Source: CAZFAT01 sp964517075
Lineage (GTDB): Bacteria; Acidobacteriota; Vicinamibacteria; Vicinamibacterales; SCN-69-37
Reading direction: 5' to 3'
Length of the DNA: 5,424 bases
NCBI GenBank assembly: GCA_964517075.1
Contig: CAZFAT010000295.1
Span: 1 to 5,424 of the forward strand
Shown: positions 1-5,346 of the stretch, one piece after another
Layout: the number at the start of each line of letters is the position of its first letter
Numbering within the stretch: position 1 is the first letter of the stretch
Position numbers and translations under genes: made by a program
Notes under the pieces: generated by a model
Database searches by the model: none
Told to the model about the DNA's origin: nothing
Seen by the model: only the letters and a program-made list of their open reading frames with translations

Positions 1-333
1 GAGGACATCGTCGGGCGGTACCGGGTGGCGTTCAGCGCGCTGGACGCCGCGGCGGCCAAGGCGATCTGGCCGGCTGTTGACGAGGGCCGTCTCCGCCGCG
101 CATTCCGTCAGCTCGAATCGCAGGAACTGACCTTTGCCGAATGCCAGACGGTGGTGACGAGCACCGCCACGCAGGGGATTGTCACCTGCCGAGGGTCGGT
201 GCGCTTCGTCCCGCGGATTGGCGACCGCATCGAGCGCGTGGAGCTGCGACGATGGGAGTTCGTGGTCATCCGGTTCGCTGGCGCATGGCGGCTGGACGCC
301 GTGAACAGCACCGCCGATCCCCAGCCCCGATAG
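1..333 (+). CDS. C-terminal part of a protein ending in an NTF2/SnoaL-like domain (5' truncated)
   Basis: The frame is open from base 1 to the TAG at 331-333 and gives 110 residues, so the gene almost certainly starts upstream; the GTG at 25 is inside the fold, not a likely start. The segment opens with IVGRYRVAFSALDAAAAKAIWP, continues with a helix (LRRAFRQLES), and then has alternating strands around VTCRGSVRFVP, RRWEFVVIRF and GAWRLDAVNS. This helix-then-curved-sheet order is typical of NTF2-like / SnoaL / DUF4440 domains. I recall such domains at the C-terminus of larger acidobacterial proteins, including kinase or repeat proteins, but the N-terminal part is not visible, so the whole-protein function cannot be stated. 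No catalytic motif is seen; the domain may bind a small ligand or mediate contacts. It ends 36 bp before the zinc-ribbon gene. Confidence 0.7.
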   Translation, partial: EDIVGRYRVAFSALDAAAAKAIWPAVDEGRLRRAFRQLESQELTFAECQTVVTSTATQGIVTCRGSVRFVPRIGDRIERVELRRWEFVVIRFAGAWRLDAVNSTADPQPR

Positions 334-354
334 CCATGCGCCCCGCGAGCCGGA

Positions 355-360
355 TAACAT
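355..360 (+). promoter_or_regulatory. Possible -10 element for leaderless expression of the zinc-ribbon gene
   Basis: TAACAT fits the TANNNT pattern and ends nine bases before the ATG at 370. There is no purine-rich Shine-Dalgarno sequence in between. This arrangement would place the transcript start at or near the A of the start codon. No convincing -35 hexamer is seen upstream, so the call is tentative. Confidence 0.3.
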
Positions 361-369
361 GCTGCCGCC

Positions 370-1092
370 ATGTTGTGTCCGCGCTGCCGGGCGGCCATGT
401 CGACCGAGACGCTCACCGGCCATCTCGGCACGACGATCGTCATTGACGTCTGCCTGTTGTGTCAGGCGTTCTGGTTCGATCAGCGCGAGAGCCTCCAGCT
501 CTCGCCCCGATCGACGCTGACGCTGTTCCGCCTGATTGGCGATCAGGCCGGTGCCCGCCCGCAGACGACGCCCACCGATCCCGCCGGCTCGACCGTCTGC
601 CCGCGCTGCGGGTTGCGTCTGCGCCCCACGCAGGATCGGCAGCGCAACACGGCGTTCGGCTATCAGCGCTGCCTGGCCGGCCACGGCCGGTTCACGACGT
701 TCTACGACTTCCTGCGCGAGAAGGATTTCATCCGGCCGCTCTCGCCGGCGCAGATCGCGGAGCTCCGACGGCATGTGCAGGCCGTCAACTGCGCGAACTG
801 CGGCGGCCCGATCGATCTGGCGGTGCGCTCGACCTGCGGCCACTGCGGATCGGCGCTGACCATGCTGGACCTGAAGCAGGCCGAGCAACTCGTCGAGCAG
901 CTCCGTCAGGCCGATCGCGCCGACCAACCCGTCGATCCGGCAATGCCGATGGCGCTCACGCGCGCCCGGCGGGATGTCACGATGGCCTTCGACGCCTTCG
1001 AGCGCGACCCGAACTGGTACACCTCGGTCTCGGCGGCTGGTCTGGTCGGTGCGGGACTATCGGCGCTCAATCGGTGGATGAAGGGACACTAG
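370..1092 (+). CDS. Zinc-ribbon protein with zf-TFIIB-type N-terminus and two further Cys clusters
   Basis: This 240-residue protein appears built from three zinc-binding units. The first (residues 3-41) has CPRC at 3-6 and CLLC at 28-31 followed by FWFDQRES, matching the zf-TFIIB pattern (CPxC, then CPxCxGxWFDxGE). The second has CPRC at 77-80 with C101 and H105 as likely remaining ligands. The third has CANC at 141-144 and CGHC at 156-159. A charged helix (about 167-190) follows, and the tail (219-240) is a mildly hydrophobic glycine/alanine stretch too weak to call a membrane helix. Such ribbons usually serve protein contacts or structural zinc; no enzyme motif is present. The ATG at 370 is chosen because it lies two codons before the first zinc ligand. 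There is no Shine-Dalgarno sequence. It is the first gene of a same-strand set with an SPFH protein and a second zinc-ribbon protein, so it is probably a partner of the SPFH protein. Exact function is unknown. Confidence 0.85.
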   Translation: MLCPRCRAAMSTETLTGHLGTTIVIDVCLLCQAFWFDQRESLQLSPRSTLTLFRLIGDQAGARPQTTPTDPAGSTVCPRCGLRLRPTQDRQRNTAFGYQRCLAGHGRFTTFYDFLREKDFIRPLSPAQIAELRRHVQAVNCANCGGPIDLAVRSTCGHCGSALTMLDLKQAEQLVEQLRQADRADQPVDPAMPMALTRARRDVTMAFDAFERDPNWYTSVSAAGLVGAGLSALNRWMKGH

Positions 1093-1172
1093 AAGGTTCA
1101 CGGTTCGAGGGTTCCAAGGATTCGGCGGGCCTGCCGCGCCGACGCGCGACGGCGGGTTCCAGGCGTTCAACG
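1093..1172 (+). repeat. Imperfect short repeats of a GGTTC core
   Basis: Between the zinc-ribbon stop and the SPFH start, GGTTC-like units recur about every 7-8 bases: 1095 (GGTTCA), 1102 (GGTTCGA), 1109 (GGGTTCCA) and 1117 (AGGATTCG). Two more occur after a GC-rich spacer, at 1154 (GGGTTCCA) and 1162 (GGCGTTCA). The pair starting at 1109 is echoed by the pair starting at 1154. The stretch has no credible open frame of its own. It could be a degenerate minisatellite, a protein-binding array or chance drift. Confidence 0.45.
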
Positions 1173-1176
1173 TGTG

Positions 1177-1183
1177 AGAGGGG
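1177..1183 (+). promoter_or_regulatory. Ribosome-binding site of the SPFH gene
   Basis: AGAGGGG lies ten bases before the ATG at 1194. It supports that start over the much longer open frame, which extends upstream to 459 and overlaps the zinc-ribbon gene, and over the internal ATG at 1203. Confidence 0.55.
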
Positions 1184-1193
1184 TCTGACACCA

Positions 1194-2252
1194 ATGGGCA
1201 TCATGGACTTCATCCGGGGCGAACTGCTCGAAATCATCGAGTGGACGGACGATTCACGCGACACGTTGTCGTGGCGGTTTCCCGACGAGGACAAGGCGAT
1301 CAAGAATGGCGCCCAGCTCATCGTCCGCGAGTCGCAGGTGGCGCAGTTCGTCTACGTGGGCGAGTTCGGCGATACCTTTGGCCCCGGCAAGCACCGGCTG
1401 ACGACCGACAATATTCCGGTTCTGACGCGGCTGAAGTCCTGGCCCTACGGATTCAACTCGCCGTTTAAGGCGGACGTGTACTACGTCACGACGCGGCTGT
1501 TCACCGGCAACAAGTGGGGGACGTCCAATCCATTGATGATCCGCGACGCCGACTTCGGTGTCGTGCGGGCGCGGGCCTTCGGCACCTATGACTTCCGGGT
1601 CACCGAGTCGAAGACCTTCCTGCGCGAGGTCGCGGGATCGGATCACAACTTCCGTCTCGACGAGTTCGCCGACACGATGCGGTCGCGCATCGTCAGTATC
1701 TTCAGCGACGCACTGGCGAGCGCGAAGGTGCCCATCCTCGACGCGGCCGCCCGCTACACCGAGCTGGGCGAAGCGCTTCTGCCGCTCATCAACCCGGCCG
1801 TCGGACAGAAGTACGGCTTGGAAATCACAAGCTTCATCGTCGAGAACGTGTCGGTGCCGCCCGAAGTCGAGCAGGCGATCGACAGCCGGTCCAGCATGGC
1901 CGCGATCGGCAACCTCAACGAGTACGTGAAATATCAGATGGGCAAGGGCTTCCAGCAGGGATCGGGCGCCGGGGGCGCCGCCGGCACGGCCGCGGAGCTG
2001 GCGGTGGGTTTCGGCATCGCCCAGCAGATGATGCACCAGGGCTTCATGGGCGGGCAGGCCACGCCGACGGCGACGCCGGCCGGATCGGCTGCCGCGCCGG
2101 AGCTGCTCAGCCCCGCCGACGTCGCGAAGGCGCTCGGCGTCGGCGAAACCGATGTGCTGGCCATCCTCGACGCGGGCGAACTGAAGGGCAAGAAGATCGG
2201 CACCGCGTGGCGGGTGACGCGGTCGGCGCTGAACGAGTATCTGGCGAGCTAG
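1194..2252 (+). CDS. SPFH-domain protein, YdjI/'virion core protein'-like, with C-terminal excisionase-type HTH
   Basis: The 352-residue product starts with the family's usual N-terminus (MGIMDFIRGELLEIIEW). The SPFH/band-7 region runs from about residue 25 to 235, with recognisable blocks such as LIVRESQVAQFVYVGEFGDTF, GPGKHRLTTDNIPVLT and FTGNKWGTSNP. It closes with EITSFIVENVSVPPEVE and IGNLNEYVKYQMGKG. A glycine/alanine-rich stretch (255-268) and a Pro/Thr/Ala linker (286-302) follow. Residues 304-350 (LLSPADVAKALGVGETDV to WRVTRSALNEYL) match the helix-turn-helix and wing of excisionase-type (HTH_17, MerR-like) domains. SPFH proteins oligomerise on membranes; B. subtilis YdjI has no membrane helix and is recruited by zinc-ribbon membrane proteins. 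This protein also lacks a membrane helix, and the next gene encodes a zinc-ribbon membrane protein. Known homologues often end in a zinc ribbon or GYF-like domain; here an HTH replaces it, and whether it binds DNA is unknown. Confidence 0.9.
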   Translation: MGIMDFIRGELLEIIEWTDDSRDTLSWRFPDEDKAIKNGAQLIVRESQVAQFVYVGEFGDTFGPGKHRLTTDNIPVLTRLKSWPYGFNSPFKADVYYVTTRLFTGNKWGTSNPLMIRDADFGVVRARAFGTYDFRVTESKTFLREVAGSDHNFRLDEFADTMRSRIVSIFSDALASAKVPILDAAARYTELGEALLPLINPAVGQKYGLEITSFIVENVSVPPEVEQAIDSRSSMAAIGNLNEYVKYQMGKGFQQGSGAGGAAGTAAELAVGFGIAQQMMHQGFMGGQATPTATPAGSAAAPELLSPADVAKALGVGETDVLAILDAGELKGKKIGTAWRVTRSALNEYLAS

Positions 2253-2253
2253 C

Positions 2254-3375
2254 GTGCCTGTGCCGGCCGGCCCGGAGCCCATGGCGGCTGACGTCGCGGC
2301 GCTCGACAAGCACTCGTGCCCCGCCTGCGGCGCCCAGGCCGAGTGGCACCCCACGCGGCAGAAACTGATCTGCCCGTTCTGCGGCACCGAGTCCCCCGTC
2401 GTCATCGATCGACAGACGGGCCAGGCGGTCGAGCTCGATCTCGCCGCCGCGCTTCGCGATCTGCCCGACAGCGACCGCGGCTGGCAGACCGCGCGACGGA
2501 GCGTGCAATGCCAGAGCTGCCGTGCCGTGATGGTGTTCGCGCCCGAGCGCGTCGGCCAGAACTGCGAGTTCTGCGGATCACCGGCGCTGGTGGCCTACGA
2601 GGAAATCAAGGCGCCGATCAGGCCGCTGAGCCTGCTGCCCTTCACGATCGACCTGGGCGCCGCGCGCGAGGCGCTGCGGCGATGGTGGGGACGGCAGTGG
2701 CTGGCGCCCACTCGGCTGCGGCGGCGCGCCCTCATCGACACCGCCAGGGGTTTGTATATCCCCTACTGGACCTTCGATGCCGCGGTGCATTGTCCGTGGG
2801 AGGCGGAGGCCGGCTACTACTACTACGTCAACGTCGAAGGCCGCGATTCCCAGCGGCGCCGCGTCGTTCGGCAGGAACGGCGGGTGCGGTGGGAAGCGGC
2901 GTCCGGTGTGCTCGACCATCGATTCGACGACGAACTGGTGCCGGGGACACAAGGGATTCCACACGACCTGCTTCGTCAGATCGAACCCTTCCCCACCGGC
3001 GACCTGGTGCCTTACGACACGGCGTTTCTCTCCGGCCACGTGGTCGAGCACTATCAGGTGGTGCTGTTCGAAGCGGCGAAAGCCTCGCAGGACCAGATGC
3101 ACGCGCGCCTGGTCGAACTCTGCGCGGGCCAGGTGCCCGGCGACACGCATCGCAATCTGCGCATCCATCCCCAGTACTCAGGCCAGACGTTCAAGCACAT
3201 CCTCGTGCCGGTGTACCTGCTCACGTACCTGTTCGGGCGTACGGCCTATCAGGTCCTGGTCAACGGCTCGACCGGAACGGTCGCGGGCGGACGCCCCTAC
3301 AGCTTCTGGAAGATCGCCGGCCTGGTCCTGCTGGCGCTGGTGATTGCGGCAGTCGTCGCGCTGGCCAACCGCTGA
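2254..3375 (+). CDS. Double zinc-ribbon membrane-anchored protein, YdjG-like
   Basis: This 373-residue protein has two N-terminal zinc ribbons: C22/C25 with C40/C43 (CPAC, CPFC) and C86/C89 with C104/C107 (CQSC, CEFC). A middle domain follows (about 118-335) with GLYIPYWTFDA at 166-176 and a run of tyrosines at 188-191. The block KHILVPVYLLTYLF...AYQVLVNGSTGTVAGGRPYS (314-350) is typical of bacterial TFIIB-ribbon membrane proteins such as B. subtilis YdjG. A single hydrophobic helix (353-370) is the only membrane segment; the bulk is probably cytoplasmic. Homologues are sometimes mislabelled as PriA or primosomal proteins because of the ribbons; no helicase motif is present. It starts one base after the SPFH stop, implying translational coupling. 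GTG at 2254 (GGCGAG at 2243-2248 upstream), GTG at 2260 and ATG at 2281 are all possible starts; all precede the first zinc ligand. Likely role: membrane anchor or recruiter for the SPFH protein. Confidence 0.88.
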   Translation: MPVPAGPEPMAADVAALDKHSCPACGAQAEWHPTRQKLICPFCGTESPVVIDRQTGQAVELDLAAALRDLPDSDRGWQTARRSVQCQSCRAVMVFAPERVGQNCEFCGSPALVAYEEIKAPIRPLSLLPFTIDLGAAREALRRWWGRQWLAPTRLRRRALIDTARGLYIPYWTFDAAVHCPWEAEAGYYYYVNVEGRDSQRRRVVRQERRVRWEAASGVLDHRFDDELVPGTQGIPHDLLRQIEPFPTGDLVPYDTAFLSGHVVEHYQVVLFEAAKASQDQMHARLVELCAGQVPGDTHRNLRIHPQYSGQTFKHILVPVYLLTYLFGRTAYQVLVNGSTGTVAGGRPYSFWKIAGLVLLALVIAAVVALANR

Positions 3376-3377
3376 CG

Positions 3378-3495
3378 CGACACGGCGCGGCCGACCGTTG
3401 ATCGGTCGCCCGTGACGTTGATGAGCCACGTGCTTGAAGATGAACGGCAGCGACGCGGTGTTCTCAATCTGCCGCATCGCCGCCGACGCGGTCGG
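3378..3495 (-). pseudogene. rtcB: Decayed N-terminal fragment of an RtcB RNA ligase gene
   Basis: Read on the minus strand from about 3495, the frame gives PTASAAMRQIENTASLPFIF then KHVA (ending at 3424). This closely resembles the RtcB N-terminal block, in E. coli ARQQLINTAKMPFIFKHIA. In intact RtcB the next residues are VMPDVHLGKGSTIGSVI. Here that frame turns to HQRHGRP, but moving to the frame at 3425 (equivalent to a two-base loss) restores LINVTGDRSTVGRAV, which still follows the expected pattern with two codons missing. The match then stops at the end of the convergent zinc-ribbon gene, so the catalytic metal-binding residues further on are gone. RtcB joins RNA 2',3'-cyclic phosphate or 3'-phosphate ends to 5'-OH ends; this fragment cannot. 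It lies just downstream of, and on the same strand as, the phosphoribosyltransferase gene. Confidence 0.6.
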
Positions 3496-3521
3496 GCGGC
3501 AGGAACAGGACGGTCTTCTGA

Positions 3522-4226
3522 TTAGCGGCCGGCATGCGGTGGTGCCCGGCGCTCCGTGGGACCGAACTCCCCGGCCTCGGGATCGCTCAGCAGCGCCCAC
3601 ACGTCCTCGTCGGTCGCCTGCGAGAAGTCCTCGTACCACAGGCTCACTGCATCGAAGGGGTCGGGCGTTGCCGCACAGACGATTGCGTCCACCTGCGCTC
3701 TCAACGCCTCACACACCTCTGACGCCGCCACCGGCACGGCCACGACGAGCCCGGCCGCGCCCTGGGCCCGCAGCGCCTTCACCGCCGCCTGCATCGTGGC
3801 ACCCGTGGCCAGACCATCGTCGACCAGAATGACGGTCCAGCCGCGAACGTCCAGCGCTGGACGGTTGCCGCGATACGCCTGCTCCCGCTCCTCGATCTGA
3901 TCCGTGGCTCGCGACACCGCCCGGTCCACGGCCGTGCTTGGCAAGCGGAGCTGGCTGAGAACGTCCTCGTTCATCACTCGGACGCCACCGGAGGCAATCG
4001 CGCCCATCGCCAGCTCCTCGTAGCCGGGCACCCCAAGCTTGCGCACGACGAAGATATCCCACGGCAAATGCAGTGCGCGGGCAATCTCGTATGCGACCGG
4101 CGCCCCGCCACGCGGAAGCGCGAGGATCACGGTGTCGGTCCGGCCGGCGTAGGCCCTGAGCGCTCCGGCCAATACCTGGCCCGCGACAGCTCGGTTCGGA
4201 AACGGAAGTCGTTGGTCCGGCAGCAT
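3522..4226 (-). CDS. Phosphoribosyltransferase of the COG1926 type
   Basis: The 234-residue product has the type I phosphoribosyltransferase fold signature. VILVDDGLATGATM (132-145) is the PRPP-binding loop with the paired acidic residues D136/D137 and the Thr/Gly-rich turn. Upstream are ILALPRGGAPVAYEIA (34-49) and FVVRKLGVPGYEELAMGAIA (59-78), blocks typical of the stand-alone predicted phosphoribosyltransferases of COG1926. Its substrate base is not known and cannot be read from the sequence; a regulatory role is also possible. The open frame extends upstream to 4376, but the extra 50 residues resemble nothing in the family, and the ATG at 4226 has GGGAG eight bases upstream, so I take 4226. 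The family's usual length, roughly 210-230 residues, agrees. The last 15 or so residues (EFGPTERRAPPHAGR) are a polar tail that may be drift into former intergenic DNA. No same-strand neighbour survives except the rtcB remnant. Confidence 0.9.
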   Translation of the reverse strand: MLPDQRLPFPNRAVAGQVLAGALRAYAGRTDTVILALPRGGAPVAYEIARALHLPWDIFVVRKLGVPGYEELAMGAIASGGVRVMNEDVLSQLRLPSTAVDRAVSRATDQIEEREQAYRGNRPALDVRGWTVILVDDGLATGATMQAAVKALRAQGAAGLVVAVPVAASEVCEALRAQVDAIVCAATPDPFDAVSLWYEDFSQATDEDVWALLSDPEAGEFGPTERRAPPHAGR

Positions 4227-4233
4227 GGCCGAA

Positions 4234-4239
4234 TCTCCC
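4234..4239 (-). promoter_or_regulatory. Ribosome-binding site deciding the phosphoribosyltransferase start
   Basis: Minus-strand GGGAGA, with GGGAG ending eight bases before the ATG whose first base is 4226. This is a strong Shine-Dalgarno match and the main reason to reject the 50-residue longer frame. Confidence 0.65.
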
Positions 4240-4251
4240 GTGTGACCTATC

Positions 4252-4267
4252 TGCCAGAGTGCTGCCA
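4252..4267 (-). promoter_or_regulatory. Possible sigma-54 (-24/-12) promoter for the phosphoribosyltransferase
   Basis: The minus strand reads TGGCAGCACTCTGGCA. The two essential dinucleotides, GG (4266-4265) and GC (4254-4253), are separated by exactly ten bases, and most of the TGGCAC-N5-TTGCA consensus is kept. The mismatches are the C at the end of the first half and the second T of TTGCA. The implied transcript start is near 4241, giving a 15-base leader that contains the GGGAGA ribosome site. The same bases also form a TGGCAG direct repeat, so an operator or chance are alternatives. Confidence 0.35.
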
Positions 4268-4456
4268 GTCGCCGGCGCCCACCGCACGGGGAAACGGGGG
4301 CGACACGACCCCAATAGTGGATCCAGGTCAGTGTGGTGGACAGGTTCGCAGGGTCCGCGCCTCCCCACGCAATCACCCGAAGGTACTACCCCGGAGACGG
4401 GCCGGCTGCCAACGCGGACCCGGCGCGGCCGCCAAACGCTGGCCTGCAATCCCGGC
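4268..4456. other. Divergent intergenic region with no recognised gene
   Basis: This is the middle of the 270-bp gap between the phosphoribosyltransferase and the exported-protein gene. The open frames crossing it are GC-driven and have no recognisable motifs or supporting ribosome sites. G-runs near 4287-4302 and a CCCC at 4310 are visible, but no convincing hairpin or operator palindrome was found. Confidence 0.4.
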
Positions 4457-4462
4457 TATATT
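4457..4462 (+). promoter_or_regulatory. Candidate -10 box for the exported-protein gene
   Basis: TATATT is the most AT-rich hexamer in the gap and lies 34 bases before the ATG, giving a short leader that includes the strong ribosome site. No good -35 hexamer is found 16-18 bases upstream (the region around 4434 reads AAACGC), so this is only a candidate. Confidence 0.35.
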
Positions 4463-4482
4463 GTTCTCCGTGCGATATTCCA

Positions 4483-4490
4483 GGGGAGGA
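4483..4490 (+). promoter_or_regulatory. Strong ribosome-binding site
   Basis: GGGGAGGA ends six bases before the ATG at 4497. It is the best Shine-Dalgarno sequence in the window and fixes the start of the exported protein against the longer open frame that extends upstream. Confidence 0.75.
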
Positions 4491-4496
4491 TTCACC

Positions 4497-5201
4497 ATGC
4501 GTCTGGCACACCATTTCGCCTGTGGCGTCACGGCCGTGATGCTCGGGTACGTCGGGATCGGGGCCCAGGGACAGGATGCCGCCAAAGCCGTGGCCGGGGG
4601 CGGGATTTCGGTTCCGGGGTGGATGGGCAAGATCGATGCGAACGAGGAGAAGTCTGGGCAGACATTGAACAACGCCAAGCTGGCACAGGAGGGCAAGTCC
4701 CTGCGTGTGACGACCGGGCCGGCCGTCACCTACTGGAACCCCGCCAACATGGCGAGCGGTAACTACACGGTGAAGGCGACGTTCACCGAATCCCAGTACA
4801 TGGGCCTGAACGACCACGCGCACCCGTACGGCATTGTCATCGGCGGGAACGACCTGGGCACGCCGAACGCGAGTTATGTCTACTGCGCCACCTACGGCGA
4901 CGGACGGTTCATCGTCCGTGGCTTCGGGCCGGCCGCGTTCCAGATGAACGGCCGCAAGGGCGAGCTCGGCGCGTCAGTCAACAAGGCGGCCGGCAAGGGG
5001 CAGCCCGTGACGCAGGAGATCGCGATGGCGGTCAGCGGCGACAACGTCACCTGCTCGGTCAATGGCACGGTCGTCGGGACGTACCCCAAGGCCGACCTGG
5101 TCGCGGCCGGCAAACTCAAGTCCACCGACGGCGTGTATGGCATTCGCTTCGCGCACAACACCGACGCGACAGTGACCGGTCTCACGATGACGAAGAACTG
5201 A
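4497..5201 (+). CDS. Exported protein of unknown function, probable beta-sandwich
   Basis: The 234-residue product begins with a signal peptide: MRLAHHF, a hydrophobic core at about 8-22 (ACGVTAVMLGYVGIG), and a likely cleavage site around residues 23-30 (AQGQDAAKA). C9 lies inside the core without a lipobox, so it is probably not a lipoprotein. The mature part is rich in short strands, Gly, Asn and Thr, for example YTVKATFTE (90-98), HPYGIVIGG (109-117), ASYVYCATYGDGRFIVRGFG (125-144), NVTCSVNGTVVGTY (183-196) and GVYGIRFAHNTDATVTGLTM (212-231). This strand order resembles concanavalin-like (LamG or DUF1080-like) sandwiches that bind sugars or other surfaces, but I recognise no catalytic residues. 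C130 and C186 could form a disulfide. The gene has its own ribosome site and terminator, so it is probably monocistronic. The family is not recognised with certainty; a periplasmic or secreted location is the safest statement. Confidence 0.82.
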   Translation: MRLAHHFACGVTAVMLGYVGIGAQGQDAAKAVAGGGISVPGWMGKIDANEEKSGQTLNNAKLAQEGKSLRVTTGPAVTYWNPANMASGNYTVKATFTESQYMGLNDHAHPYGIVIGGNDLGTPNASYVYCATYGDGRFIVRGFGPAAFQMNGRKGELGASVNKAAGKGQPVTQEIAMAVSGDNVTCSVNGTVVGTYPKADLVAAGKLKSTDGVYGIRFAHNTDATVTGLTMTKN

Positions 5202-5213
5202 CGAACACGCATG

Positions 5214-5230
5214 GCGCGCGTGGGGCGCGC
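5214..5230 (+). other. Small GC-only hairpin after the exported-protein stop
   Basis: GCGCGC at 5214-5219 and GCGCGC at 5225-5230 flank the five-base loop GTGGG, twelve bases after the stop codon. It has no T-tract, so it is not itself a terminator; in the transcript it would stack upstream of the real terminator hairpin and could protect the 3' end. Confidence 0.4.
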
Positions 5231-5242
5231 TGTTCGAGTCAC

Positions 5243-5284
5243 CACGGCACGTGTCCGCTTGACGGGCACGTGCCGTGCCTTTTT
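5243..5284 (+). terminator. Rho-independent terminator
   Basis: The left arm 5243-5257 (CACGGCACGTGTCCG) pairs with the right arm 5263-5277 (CGGGCACGTGCCGTG) over 15 bp with a single G-U pair, around the five-base loop CTTGA. It is followed by CC and five T's (5280-5284). There is no matching A-run on the upstream side, so it works for the plus strand only. It ends the transcript of the exported-protein gene, 41 bases after its stop. Confidence 0.92.
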
Positions 5285-5346
5285 GCGGGCAAGGCCTTTC
5301 GGCGAGCGCGCTGTCGGAGGGCCCCGTCGGTATCGTGCCGCGCGCC

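Noticed and set aside
459..1193. Upstream extension of the SPFH reading frame to 459
   Set aside because: It overlaps the zinc-ribbon gene in another frame, its translation is Arg/Pro/Ala-rich without motifs, and the family N-terminus and ribosome site lie at 1194.
1254..2405. Long antisense open frame opposite the SPFH gene (383 codons)
   Set aside because: It is the high-GC shadow of the SPFH gene; its translation is Arg/Gly/His-rich low-complexity with no recognisable domain.
2254..3375. PriA/primosomal helicase identity for the double-ribbon protein
   Set aside because: There are no Walker A or B motifs; only the zinc ribbons resemble PriA, and the C-terminal membrane helix is inconsistent with it.
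2316..3401. Second long plus-strand frame overlapping the YdjG-like gene
   Set aside because: The composition is Arg/Ala/Pro-rich and the zinc ligands and membrane helix occur only in the 2254 frame.
3392..3408. Hairpin CGACCG-TTGAT-CGGTCG just after the YdjG-like gene as its terminator
   Set aside because: The stem is only 6 bp and there is no T-tract on either strand; it also falls within the rtcB remnant, so it is likely incidental. No convincing terminator was found in the convergent gap.
3483..3495. CCGAC-GCG-GTCGG hairpin as a terminator for the phosphoribosyltransferase gene
   Set aside because: The stem is 5 bp with a 3-base loop and no following T-run on the minus strand.
4227..4376. 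A 50-residue N-terminal extension of the phosphoribosyltransferase
   Set aside because: The extension matches nothing in the family, and a good ribosome site sits just before the internal ATG at 4226.
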